In this document: in pieces, positions 50,758 to 59,410 of the stretch
Layout: the number at the start of each line of letters is the position of its first letter
Numbering within the stretch: position 1 is the first letter of the stretch
Source of the DNA: Marinobacterium iners
GTDB lineage: Bacteria > Pseudomonadota > Gammaproteobacteria > Pseudomonadales > Balneatricaceae
Direction: 5' to 3'
NCBI RefSeq assembly: GCF_017310015.1
Contig: NZ_CP022297.1
Location: 3,844,001-3,908,000, forward strand
Length of the DNA stretch: 64,000 nt
Made by a program: the position numbers and the translations under genes
Notes under the pieces: generated by a model
Databases searched by the model: none
Seen by the model: the letters and a program-made list of their open reading frames with translations, nothing else
What the model was told of the DNA's origin: nothing

Positions 50758-52590
50758 ATGCCTGAGTATCGTTCCAAGACCTCCACCGCCGGCCGCAACA
50801 TGGCGGGTGCCCGCGCACTGTGGCGCGCCACTGGTATGAAGGATGAAGATTTCCACAAGCCGATCGTCGCCGTGGCCAACTCCTTCACCCAGTTCGTTCC
50901 CGGCCACGTCCACCTGAAGGACATGGGCCAGCTGGTTGCTCGTGAGATCGAGAAAGCCGGTGGCGTAGCCAAGGAATTCAACACCATCGCCGTGGACGAC
51001 GGCATCGCCATGGGCCACGACGGCATGCTCTACTCGCTGCCGAGCCGCGACATCATCGCCGACTCAGTCGAATACATGGTCAATGCCCACTGCGCCGATG
51101 CGCTGGTGTGCATCTCCAACTGCGACAAAATCACCCCGGGGATGCTGATGGCCGCCATGCGCCTGAACATCCCGGTCATTTTTGTGACCGGCGGACCGAT
51201 GGAAGCCGGCAAGACCAAACTTGCCGAGCACAAACTGGACCTGGTCGATGCGATGGTACTGGCTGCGGACCCGAATGCGTCTGACGAAGAGGTCGAGGCT
51301 GTCGAGCGCTCCGCCTGCCCGACCTGCGGTTCCTGCTCCGGCATGTTCACCGCCAACTCCATGAACTGTCTGGCTGAAGCGCTGGGTCTGGCGCTGCCGG
51401 GTAACGGCACGGTTGTAGCGACCCATGCGGATCGCAAGCAGCTGTTCCTGCGTGCCGGCCGTTCTATCGTTGAGATGGCCAAACTCTACTACGAGCAGAA
51501 TGATGCTCAAATTTTACCCAGAGCCGTAGGCCTGAAAGCGTTCGAAAACGCCATCACTCTGGATATCGCCATGGGCGGTTCCACCAACACCATCCTGCAC
51601 CTGCTGGCCATCGCCCAGGAAGCTGAAATCGATTTCACCATGAAAGATATCGACCGGCTTTCTCGCACCGTTCCCCAGCTGTGCAAGGTGGCACCCAATA
51701 CTCAGAAGTACCACATTGAAGACGTACACCGCGCCGGCGGCATCATGGCGATCCTGGGTGAACTGGACCGTGCCGGCAAGCTTCACACAGACGTACCCAC
51801 CGTCCATGCCCCGACAATGAAAGACGCTCTGGACCAGTGGGATATCATGCGCAACCCCACGCCAGAGGTGATCGAGTTTTACAAGGCAGGTCCTGCCGGC
51901 ATCCCGACTCAGGAAGCGTTCAGTCAGGCCACGCGCTGGCCAACACTGGACGGTGACCGAGAGCACGGCTGCATCCGTTCCATCGATCACGCCTTTTCTC
52001 AGGAAGGCGGCCTCGCCGTGCTGTACGGCAACATCGCTCTGGATGGCTGCGTGGTAAAAAGTGCCGGTGTCGATGAGTCAATTCTGGTGTTTGAAGGGAA
52101 CGCCAACGTGATGGAATCACAAGACGAGGCGGTCCGGAAAATTCTCAACGATGAGGTGAAGGCCGGTGATGTCGTTGTAATTCGCTACGAAGGCCCGAAA
52201 GGCGGCCCGGGCATGCAGGAGATGCTGTACCCGACCTCCTACCTGAAATCCAAGGGACTGGGCAAGGAGTGTGCTCTGCTGACCGACGGTCGTTTCTCCG
52301 GCGGTACCTCCGGCCTGTCCATTGGACACGCTTCGCCTGAAGCCGCTGCAGGCGGTGCCATCGGTCTGGTGAAAAACGGCGATCGCATCCGCATCGACAT
52401 CCCCAACCGCACCATCAACGTGCTGGTGTCCGATGAGGAGCTGTCGATCCGTCGCGCCGAGCAGGACAAGCTGGGCTGGAAGCCGGCCGAAGAGCGACCA
52501 CGCAAGGTATCTGCAGCCCTTAAGGCCTACGCCCTGCTGGCCACTTCGGCCGACAAGGGTGCCGTGCGTGACCTGAGTATGCTCGACTAA
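50758..52590 (+). CDS. ilvD: Dihydroxy-acid dehydratase
   Basis: A 610-residue iron-sulfur dehydratase, the third shared step of isoleucine and valine synthesis. Cluster ligands are seen in ISNCDKITPGML and CPTCGSCSGMFTANSM; other signatures are AVDDGIAMGHDGML, FVTGGPMEAGK and LLTDGRFSGGTSGLSIGH. The ATG at 50758 with a GAGGGGAG site begins the standard N-terminus MPEYRSKTSTAGRNMAGARA; earlier in-frame codons overlap the promoter. Length matches the E. coli type. Confidence 0.96.
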   Translation: MPEYRSKTSTAGRNMAGARALWRATGMKDEDFHKPIVAVANSFTQFVPGHVHLKDMGQLVAREIEKAGGVAKEFNTIAVDDGIAMGHDGMLYSLPSRDIIADSVEYMVNAHCADALVCISNCDKITPGMLMAAMRLNIPVIFVTGGPMEAGKTKLAEHKLDLVDAMVLAADPNASDEEVEAVERSACPTCGSCSGMFTANSMNCLAEALGLALPGNGTVVATHADRKQLFLRAGRSIVEMAKLYYEQNDAQILPRAVGLKAFENAITLDIAMGGSTNTILHLLAIAQEAEIDFTMKDIDRLSRTVPQLCKVAPNTQKYHIEDVHRAGGIMAILGELDRAGKLHTDVPTVHAPTMKDALDQWDIMRNPTPEVIEFYKAGPAGIPTQEAFSQATRWPTLDGDREHGCIRSIDHAFSQEGGLAVLYGNIALDGCVVKSAGVDESILVFEGNANVMESQDEAVRKILNDEVKAGDVVVIRYEGPKGGPGMQEMLYPTSYLKSKGLGKECALLTDGRFSGGTSGLSIGHASPEAAAGGAIGLVKNGDRIRIDIPNRTINVLVSDEELSIRRAEQDKLGWKPAEERPRKVSAALKAYALLATSADKGAVRDLSMLD

Positions 52591-52608
52591 GCCCAACCCC
52601 GCTGTATC

Positions 52609-52634
52609 CGTCGGCAGGCGCCCGCCTGCCGACG
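52609..52634. repeat. Perfect 12-bp inverted repeat after ilvD
   Basis: CGTCGGCAGGCG and CGCCTGCCGACG are exact reverse complements separated by two C residues, 18 bases past the ilvD stop. No T run follows (TCCTCC), so it may be an mRNA-stabilising or weak terminator hairpin. The rest of the gap to 52767 has only a TATACT (52722-52727) that could be the -10 of ovoA. Confidence 0.5.
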
Positions 52635-52766
52635 TCCTCCACTGATCCAAATCCTTCTGTCGGCAGTAACAAGACCCATATTTTGCAGCCGGCACCTGTC
52701 CTCCTCCCTTATCCGGCTGTCTATACTGAACTGACGTTACCGTCGTTAACCGGATCAGGACTGCAC

Positions 52767-54869
52767 ATGGAACGCCTTAACCGTACCCCTCGGCTGGACA
52801 ACCCGGACAGTGACACCTTGCGTCACGAGATACTGGACTATTTTCATACCACCTTCGATCGCTACGAGCAGCTGTTCGAGGTATTGACCTGTGACGAAGC
52901 CTTCTTCGTCAAGCCGATCGCCCTGCGCCATCCGCTGATATTCTACTATGGCCATACCGCCACCTTTTTCATCAACAAGTTACTGCTGAGCGGACTGGTG
53001 GAACAGCGAATCAATCCTCACTTCGAGTCGATCTTCGCCATCGGCGTCGATGAGATGAGCTGGGATGATTTGAACGATGATCACTACAACTGGCCGTCAG
53101 TCGCTGAGGTAAAGGCCTACCGTGACCAGGTGCGTCAGACACTGGATCGGATCATTCGTGAAGCGCCGCTGACATCCCCGATCAACTGGAACCATCCCTG
53201 GTGGACCATTGTGATGGGGATCGAGCACGAGCGTATCCACCTGGAAACCTCATCCGTGCTGATCCGCCAGCACGAACTCAGGTACGTACAGCCCCACCCT
53301 GCCTGGCCAGTGTGTCGCGACTCAGGGCCAGCACCTGCAAATCAGCTGATTGAAGTGCCGGCCGGCAAGGCAGTTTTGGGCAAGTCACGTGAAGACTCCC
53401 GCTACGGCTGGGATAACGAATACGGCCATCGCGAAATCATGCTGGACAGCTTCAAGGCGGCACAGATGTTGACCTCCAACCAGGAGTTTCTGGCCTTTGT
53501 AGAAGCAGGCGGTTACACCGAACGCCGCTGGTGGAGTGAGGAAGGCTGGAATTGGCGTGACTTCACCGGTGCCGTATATCCGACCTTCTGGGTTGAATCG
53601 GAGGACGGCTGGCAACTGCGCCTCATGTGCGAGCAGGTTTACATGCCCTGGGACTGGCCAGTCGAGGTCAACTGTCACGAGGCGGAGGCGTTCTGCCGCT
53701 GGAAATCGGAGCAGACCGGCGAGTCGATCCGTCTGCCCAGCGAGGATGAATGGTATCGGCTCTACGATTTGGCCCGCGTGGCCGAGCCGGACAGCACAGC
53801 GTCGGTTAATGCCAACTTGCATCTGGACCACTTCGCGTCATCCTGCCCGGTGTATCGTTTTGCCCAGGGTGATTTTTACGATGTCAGCGGCAATGTCTGG
53901 CAGTGGACGCAAACACCGATCTACCCGTTTGAGGGGTTTGAAGTGCACCCCTGCTACGATGATTTCACCACACCCACCTTTGACGATCGCCATAACCTGA
54001 TCAAGGGCGGCAGCTGGATCTCCTGTGGCAACGAGAGCCTGCGCAGCGCCCGTTACGCCTTTCGACGCCACTTCTTTCAGCATGCCGGTTTCCGCTATGT
54101 GGCCGGCGCACCTCCAAAGGCAGTGCCCTCATCACGGTATGAAAGCGATGCACTGGCGTCCCAGTACGCCGAGTTCCACTACGGTGACGAGCAGTTCGGT
54201 GTTGCCAACTTTCCGCAGGCGCTGGCCCGACTGGCGATTGAGCTGGTTGGCCAACGCAGCGGCAAGGCTCTGGACCTGGGCTGCGCCACCGGGCGCGCAA
54301 GCTTCGAACTGGCGCGCCATTTTGAGCAGGTAGACGGTGTCGATTTCTCTGCCCGCCTGATCAATCTGGGCGTACAGCTACAGCAGCAGGGCCGATTGCG
54401 CTATACATTGCCAGACGAAGGTGAACTGGTCAGCTATCACGAGCGAGACCTGACTTCACTGGGGCTGGCTGATACGGCTGATCGCGTCAGTTTCATGCAG
54501 GGGGATGCTTGCAACCTCAAGCCGATCCTGAAGGGCTATGACCTGATTCTGGCCGCCAACCTGATCGACCGTCTTTACAGCCCGCGTCAGTTCCTGTCAC
54601 AGGTGCATACCCGTCTGAACCCCGGCGGCCTGCTGCTGATCGCTTCGCCCTACACCTGGCTGGAGGAACACACCCCCAAAGAGGAGTGGCTGGGAGGTTT
54701 CAAGCGTGACGGTGAGAATGTCACCACACTGGACGGTCTGCATGAAGTGCTGGACGAGCACTTCGAACTGATCCGCGAACCTGAGGCTGTCCCGTTCGTA
54801 ATTCGCGAAACCCGGCGCAAGTTCCAGCATACGCTGTCGGAGGTTACCTGCTGGCGGTTACGGGGTTAA
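52767..54869 (+). CDS. ovoA: Ovothiol biosynthesis protein OvoA
   Basis: A 700-residue two-part enzyme. The N-terminal DinB-like and formylglycine-generating-enzyme-like sulfoxide synthase (about residues 1-450) joins cysteine to the imidazole C5 of histidine using non-heme iron and oxygen; the three-His iron site includes IEHERIHLETSS (HX3HXE, about residue 154), and DVSGNVWQWTQTPI is the FGE-type core. The C-terminal SAM methyltransferase (from about residue 500, ALDLGCATGRASFELA) methylates 4-mercaptohistidine. The start at 52767 with an AGGA site fits the family. The lyase partner ovoB is not in the window. Confidence 0.9.
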   Translation: MERLNRTPRLDNPDSDTLRHEILDYFHTTFDRYEQLFEVLTCDEAFFVKPIALRHPLIFYYGHTATFFINKLLLSGLVEQRINPHFESIFAIGVDEMSWDDLNDDHYNWPSVAEVKAYRDQVRQTLDRIIREAPLTSPINWNHPWWTIVMGIEHERIHLETSSVLIRQHELRYVQPHPAWPVCRDSGPAPANQLIEVPAGKAVLGKSREDSRYGWDNEYGHREIMLDSFKAAQMLTSNQEFLAFVEAGGYTERRWWSEEGWNWRDFTGAVYPTFWVESEDGWQLRLMCEQVYMPWDWPVEVNCHEAEAFCRWKSEQTGESIRLPSEDEWYRLYDLARVAEPDSTASVNANLHLDHFASSCPVYRFAQGDFYDVSGNVWQWTQTPIYPFEGFEVHPCYDDFTTPTFDDRHNLIKGGSWISCGNESLRSARYAFRRHFFQHAGFRYVAGAPPKAVPSSRYESDALASQYAEFHYGDEQFGVANFPQALARLAIELVGQRSGKALDLGCATGRASFELARHFEQVDGVDFSARLINLGVQLQQQGRLRYTLPDEGELVSYHERDLTSLGLADTADRVSFMQGDACNLKPILKGYDLILAANLIDRLYSPRQFLSQVHTRLNPGGLLLIASPYTWLEEHTPKEEWLGGFKRDGENVTTLDGLHEVLDEHFELIREPEAVPFVIRETRRKFQHTLSEVTCWRLRG

Positions 54870-54939
54870 TGACTAACCCTGTGGCCAGACCTGCTTTCGG
54901 TCGCTAGAATCGAGGCAGGTTTTCCACAGGACGTCCTCC

Positions 54940-56169
54940 ATGCTGCACCGGATCTGGCTCGGTTTCTTTCTGATCGCCTTTGTCGCGGCACTCTGGCAGT
55001 GGCTGGTCATGGGTGACTCTGCCGTGTTCCAACGCCTGATCCAGAGCAGTTTCGACATGTCGAAACTCACCGTGGAGCTGTCCATCGGCCTGATCGGTAC
55101 GCTGGCGTTCTGGCTGGGGATGATGAAACTGGCCGAAGCCTCGGGATTGGTAGATCGCATCGCTCGTCTGCTCGGCCCTCTGTTTACCCGGCTGATGCCG
55201 GAGGTGCCGCCGCGACATCCGGCGATCGGTTCCATGACCATGAACCTGTCCGCCAACTTTCTCGGTCTCGACAACGCCGCCACCCCGCTGGGGCTGAAGG
55301 CGATGCAGGATCTGCAGAGCCTCAACCCTGACAAGGAAACCGCCAGCAACGCCCAGATCCTGTTTCTGGTGCTCAACACCTCGGCGGTCACCCTGTTCCC
55401 GATCACCATTTTCCTGTATCGCGCCCAGCAGGGCTCCAGCGACCCAACCGCCGTTTTTATCCCGATCCTGATCGCCACCAGCTGCTCAACACTGGTGGGG
55501 TTGCTGGTCACCTGCTGGATTCAGCGCATCAACCTGCTGCAACGCACCCTGCTGCTCTGGTTCGGGGTCGGCTCAGCCCTGTTGCTCGCCTTCGTCGGCT
55601 ATTTCGCCACGCTCAGTGCCGAAGAGCTGCAGCGCCAGTCAGCACTGACCGGCAACCTCCTGCTGTTCAGCGTCATCATCCTGTTCCTGTTGCTGGCGCA
55701 GCGACGCGGCGTCAACGTGTATGAAACCTTTATCGAGGGGGCGAAGCAGGGGTTCGAAACCGCCATCATGATCATCCCCTACCTCCTGGCGATGCTGGTG
55801 GCGATCGGCATACTGCGCGAGAGCGGTGCCCTGGAGGGCTTCATCTGGCTGCTGCGCGAAGGAATCGGCCTGCTCGGCCTGGACACCCGTTTTGCCGATG
55901 CTTTGCCCACGGCACTGATGAAACCCCTGTCCGGCTCCGGTGCCCGCGCCATGATGCTGGAAACCATGAACACCCATGGCGTTGATTCCTTCGCCGCTCA
56001 GGTGGCCTCTATCGTGCAGGGCTCTACCGAAACCACTTTCTATGTACTGGCGGTCTATTTCGGTGCAGTCGGCATCCGGCGTACACGGCATGCCGTGCTG
56101 TGTGGCTTGAGCGCTGACCTGGCCGGGGTGACGGCTGCCATCGCCTGTGGCTACTGGTTTTTTGGCTAA
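54940..56169 (+). CDS. Nucleoside-recognition (SpmA/SpmB-like) membrane protein
   Basis: A 409-residue membrane protein with two Gate/nucleoside-recognition domains, resembling a fusion of Bacillus SpmA and SpmB. The first half has LAFWLGMMKLAEASGLVDRI and MNLSANFLGLDNAATPLG; the second has LLAMLVAIGILRESGALEGF and a GSTETTFYVLAVYFGAVGIR motif near the C-terminus. About nine hydrophobic helices. Substrate unknown; in spore formers these proteins affect core dehydration, which cannot apply here. It stands alone between ovoA and the DASS gene. Confidence 0.82.
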   Translation: MLHRIWLGFFLIAFVAALWQWLVMGDSAVFQRLIQSSFDMSKLTVELSIGLIGTLAFWLGMMKLAEASGLVDRIARLLGPLFTRLMPEVPPRHPAIGSMTMNLSANFLGLDNAATPLGLKAMQDLQSLNPDKETASNAQILFLVLNTSAVTLFPITIFLYRAQQGSSDPTAVFIPILIATSCSTLVGLLVTCWIQRINLLQRTLLLWFGVGSALLLAFVGYFATLSAEELQRQSALTGNLLLFSVIILFLLLAQRRGVNVYETFIEGAKQGFETAIMIIPYLLAMLVAIGILRESGALEGFIWLLREGIGLLGLDTRFADALPTALMKPLSGSGARAMMLETMNTHGVDSFAAQVASIVQGSTETTFYVLAVYFGAVGIRRTRHAVLCGLSADLAGVTAAIACGYWFFG

Positions 56170-56269
56170 GCCTTTCTACACTTCCAACAAGGCCCTGCGA
56201 CTAAAGTAGCCCACTGATAGACAACTGTGTAAAATCCGCGCTCTTTTGCAATCAACCCTGGAGACACCC

Positions 56270-57604
56270 ATGCCCGGAAAGTGGATCACCTTCCTGCTGG
56301 CGGTACTGGCAGGTGCCGGTATCTGGTGGCTGGCGCCACTTGAGCCTCAGCTGCGTACCGGCCTGGCCATTCTGGCCGTTATTGCCATTCTATGGATGAC
56401 CGAGACCTTCAACATTACCGTAACGGCACTGCTGATTCCGGTGCTGACTGTGGTGGCGGGCGTGTTCAGCGTCTCCGATGCGCTCAAGAGTTTCGCCAAC
56501 CCGATCATCTTCCTGTTCCTGGGTGGTTTCGGCCTCGCGGCGGCACTCAGCGCACAGGGGCTGGACAAGTACATCGCCGGTCATGTGATCCGTCTGGCGC
56601 AAGGCAAGTTGGGGATGGCAGCCGTGTTGCTGTTCCTGACGTCCGCGGGCCTGTCCATGTGGATCTCCAACACTGCAACCGCTGCCATGATGCTGCCACT
56701 GGCACTGGGCCTGCTGCGCCAACTGCCCTATGAAGGGCATGAGCGTACCTACTGGTTCGTGCTGCTGGGCGTGGCCTATTCCGCCAATATCGGCGGCATC
56801 GGTACGCTGGTCGGCTCGCCCCCCAACGCCATCGCCGCCGCTGAAGTGGGTCTGAGCTTTGCCGACTGGCTCCGGTTCGGTATTCCGACCGTTGCACTGT
56901 CACTGCCGCTGATGATTGTGGTGCTTTGGGCGCTGCTGCGGCCTGAACTGAACCACCGTTTCCCGGCGATCCACCGCCACGAGCCGCTCACCAGCAAGCA
57001 GTGGATGACGCTGGGTGTATTTGCGCTGACCGTTACACTGTGGCTGTTCAGCAAGCCGGTATCAGGTTTCTTGGGCATCAAGGGCGGCTTTGACTCGATC
57101 GTGGCAATGTTCGCCATTCTGCTGTTGTGCATGCTGCAGCTGGTGAACTGGAAGCAGATCGAGAAAACGGCCGACTGGGGCGTACTGTTGCTGTTCGGGG
57201 GAGGGCTGACTCTGTCGGCCATGCTGTCGACCACCGGTGCCAGCCTGTTCCTGGCCGAGACTGTCAGCAGTCTGATGAGTGGTGCATCGGCTCCGCTGTT
57301 CATTCTGGTCGTCGCGGCTTTTGTGGTAATGCTGACCGAGATAGCCAGCAATACCGCCAGTGCCGCACTGCTGGTGCCGATTTTTGTCGGTATTGCCGGC
57401 TCCATGGGCCTCTCCACCGAAATCATGGCGGTGGTCATTGCCGTGGCCGCGTCCTGCGCCTTCATGCTTCCGGTGGCAACCCCCCCCAATGCCATCGTGT
57501 ATGGCTCGGGATTTTTGCCTCAGGGTCAAATGATGCGCGCAGGCATGGTACTCAACGTGATGATGATTGCGATCATCGCAGGCGGCGCCAGCCTCCTGAT
57601 CTGA
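56270..57604 (+). CDS. DASS (SLC13) family anion transporter
   Basis: A 444-residue transporter of the divalent anion:Na+ symporter family. The two substrate/sodium SNT motifs, SNTATAAMMLPLALGLL (about residue 133) and SNTASAALLVPIFVGIA (about residue 366), mark the inverted repeats, and roughly eleven membrane helices are visible. VGSPPNAIAAAEVG and ATPPNAIVYGSGFLP are further paired signatures. Likely substrates are C4-dicarboxylates, citrate or sulfate; the sequence does not decide. The ATG at 56270 has a TGGAGA site. Confidence 0.9.
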   Translation: MPGKWITFLLAVLAGAGIWWLAPLEPQLRTGLAILAVIAILWMTETFNITVTALLIPVLTVVAGVFSVSDALKSFANPIIFLFLGGFGLAAALSAQGLDKYIAGHVIRLAQGKLGMAAVLLFLTSAGLSMWISNTATAAMMLPLALGLLRQLPYEGHERTYWFVLLGVAYSANIGGIGTLVGSPPNAIAAAEVGLSFADWLRFGIPTVALSLPLMIVVLWALLRPELNHRFPAIHRHEPLTSKQWMTLGVFALTVTLWLFSKPVSGFLGIKGGFDSIVAMFAILLLCMLQLVNWKQIEKTADWGVLLLFGGGLTLSAMLSTTGASLFLAETVSSLMSGASAPLFILVVAAFVVMLTEIASNTASAALLVPIFVGIAGSMGLSTEIMAVVIAVAASCAFMLPVATPPNAIVYGSGFLPQGQMMRAGMVLNVMMIAIIAGGASLLI

Positions 57605-57646
57605 CCGGCCAGATCCGGCTGTCGCAGTGGCAGCCGGAACCTTGCA

Positions 57647-58051
57647 TCAGTCCTGCTGGGGCAAGCTGCGGATATGCCCCTGACGATCGATGGCGACCTG
57701 TACACATTCGGTGCTGGTCACTTTGCGCAACTCACTGCCGTCCGGGCAGCGCCCCCAGACTTCAACCTGAATCCGCAACGAGCTGTTACCCCGCTCCAAT
57801 ACCCGAGTGTAAAAACTCAGCACCGTGCCGCACATAACCGGCGACATGAAGCTCATGCGTCCAACCGATACCGTGGCAATGCGGCCCTGCGCCTCCTGAC
57901 CGGCACGGATCTCACTGGCGAGCACCAGCTGTGAGGCTACCCAACCGCCATACACATCACCAAACATGTTGACCGCCTCATGACCGGCAGGCAGCTGCAG
58001 TGTCAGCTCTCCTGCGGGTTTCAGCACCTCTGTGTCATCACTGCAACTCAT
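57647..58051 (-). CDS. Hotdog-fold acyl-CoA thioesterase (YciA-like)
   Basis: A 134-residue hotdog protein. MFGDVYGGWVASQLVLASEI corresponds to the GD(I/V)(F/Y)GGW helix motif of YciA-type acyl-CoA thioesterases, with the catalytic Asp. SVGRMSFMSPVMCGTVLSFYTRV is the usual second strand segment. YciA enzymes hydrolyse a wide range of acyl-CoAs. It is convergent with the DASS gene and divergent from pstS. Confidence 0.86.
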   Translation of the reverse strand: MSCSDDTEVLKPAGELTLQLPAGHEAVNMFGDVYGGWVASQLVLASEIRAGQEAQGRIATVSVGRMSFMSPVMCGTVLSFYTRVLERGNSSLRIQVEVWGRCPDGSELRKVTSTECVQVAIDRQGHIRSLPQQD

Positions 58052-58179
58052 GCTTGTCTCCTTTTATTATTCGGTAGAGCGAACGACGCGCTCTTTGCTG
58101 CAGTGCACATAATAGAGAATCTGGCCGCAAACGGCACTAGCTCAAGCTCTCTGAAAAACTTTTTTACGCTTTGTGACAA

Positions 58180-58213
58180 CTGTCATAAATCAGTCATCTT
58201 TGCCCCCTATAGT
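58180..58213 (+). promoter_or_regulatory. PhoB-dependent promoter of pstS (Pho box and -10)
   Basis: CTGTCATAAATCAGTCAT at 58180-58197 matches the 18-base Pho box consensus with one mismatch in the second half-site; a TATAGT -10 (58208-58213) lies 10 bases after it, the spacing expected where PhoB replaces the -35. It is preceded by another TGTGACA half-site (58172-58178). The start codon of pstS is 42 bases past the -10. Phosphate starvation should induce pstSCAB from here. Confidence 0.85.
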
Positions 58214-58254
58214 GGGCCACATCAAAAAACGATCAGTTCAGAGAGGGTAACTCA

Positions 58255-59298
58255 ATGAAATTGCGCACCAAAGCTCTTGCACTTGCCATGACTGCCGCTG
58301 CCGGCATCAGCCTGGCCGCACCGGCTGCCGCCCGTGACACCATCAGCATCGTGGGCTCTTCCACTGTTTACCCGTTCGCAACCGTAGTTGCCGAACGTTT
58401 CGGCAGTAACACCGAATTCAACACGCCGAAGCTGGAATCTACCGGCTCTGGTGGCGGCATGAAACTGTTCTGTCAGGGTATCGGTACCCAGCACCCGGAC
58501 ATCACCAACGCTTCACGTCGCATGAAAACCTCCGAGTTTGAGTTGTGCCAGAAGAACGGCGTGACCGATATCACTGAATTCCGCATCGGTTCTGACGGCA
58601 TCGTTATCGCCAGCTCCAAGGATGCCGAGAACCTGAATCTCACCCTGGAGCAACTGTTCCTGGCGCTGGGTGAAAAGGTGCCGGTCGATGGCAAATGGGT
58701 TGCCAACCCGAACAAGAACTGGAGTGACATCGACGCTGGCCTGCCGAACAAGCCGATCCGCGTAATGGGTCCGCCGCCGACATCCGGTACCCGTGACTCC
58801 TTCAATGAACTGGCACTTGCCGCTGGCTGTGACAAACTGCCGGAAGCCAAGGATCTGAGCAAGGACGAGCACAAGGCTATCTGCGAAAGCATTCGTGAAG
58901 ACGGCGTTTTCATTGAAGCAGGCGAGAATGACAACCTGATCGTTCAGAAACTGATCAGCGATACCGGCATGTATGGCGTGTTCGGTTTCAGCTTCCTGGA
59001 AGAAAATGCTGACCGCCTGCAGGCCGCTACACTCGATGGCATGGTACCGACCGCTGAAGATATCGCAGCGGACAAGTACCCTGTAGCTCGCTCACTGTTC
59101 TTCTACGTCAAGAAGGCACACGTTGGCGTGGTTCCGGGCATCGCTGAATACGTGGGTGAGTTTGCCAGCAACTCTGCGCTGGGCCAGAACGGCTACCTCA
59201 AGGATGTGGGTCTGATCATTCCGCCGCGTGACCAGCTGGCCGTGCTGATGGACAAGGCCGAAAACATGCCGAACCTGACCATTGACGAGCTCAAGTAA
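58255..59298 (+). CDS. pstS: Phosphate ABC transporter substrate-binding protein PstS
   Basis: A 347-residue periplasmic phosphate-binding protein. The signal peptide (residues 1-26, ending APAAA then RD) precedes the mature start TISIVGSSTVYPFATVVAERF, with phosphate-binding Ser/Thr residues; LESTGSGGGMKLFCQG, RRMKTSEFE and PPPTSGTRDSFNEL are the other binding-cleft segments. First gene of the Pho-controlled operon, 112 bases before pstC; a small GC hairpin (GGGG-TCGCG-CCCC, 59340-59352) in that gap may let PstS be made in excess over PstC. Confidence 0.95.
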   Translation: MKLRTKALALAMTAAAGISLAAPAAARDTISIVGSSTVYPFATVVAERFGSNTEFNTPKLESTGSGGGMKLFCQGIGTQHPDITNASRRMKTSEFELCQKNGVTDITEFRIGSDGIVIASSKDAENLNLTLEQLFLALGEKVPVDGKWVANPNKNWSDIDAGLPNKPIRVMGPPPTSGTRDSFNELALAAGCDKLPEAKDLSKDEHKAICESIREDGVFIEAGENDNLIVQKLISDTGMYGVFGFSFLEENADRLQAATLDGMVPTAEDIAADKYPVARSLFFYVKKAHVGVVPGIAEYVGEFASNSALGQNGYLKDVGLIIPPRDQLAVLMDKAENMPNLTIDELK

Positions 59299-59410
59299 GC
59301 GGGTCGCATAGGCAAAACTCGGGGTGCGGTCCTGAAAACGGGGTCGCGCCCCTTTGCACGTCTGGACAATATTCGATTCATTTACCGAAAAATCGCAGAC
59401 AGGAACACTC

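Noticed and set aside
54873..55511. Reverse open frame of 212 codons overlapping the nucleoside-recognition gene
   Set aside because: Antisense to a well-supported membrane protein and without recognisable motifs.
56776..57495. Reverse open frames antisense to the DASS transporter
   Set aside because: Shadow frames of a clear SLC13-family gene; no domain or ribosome site.
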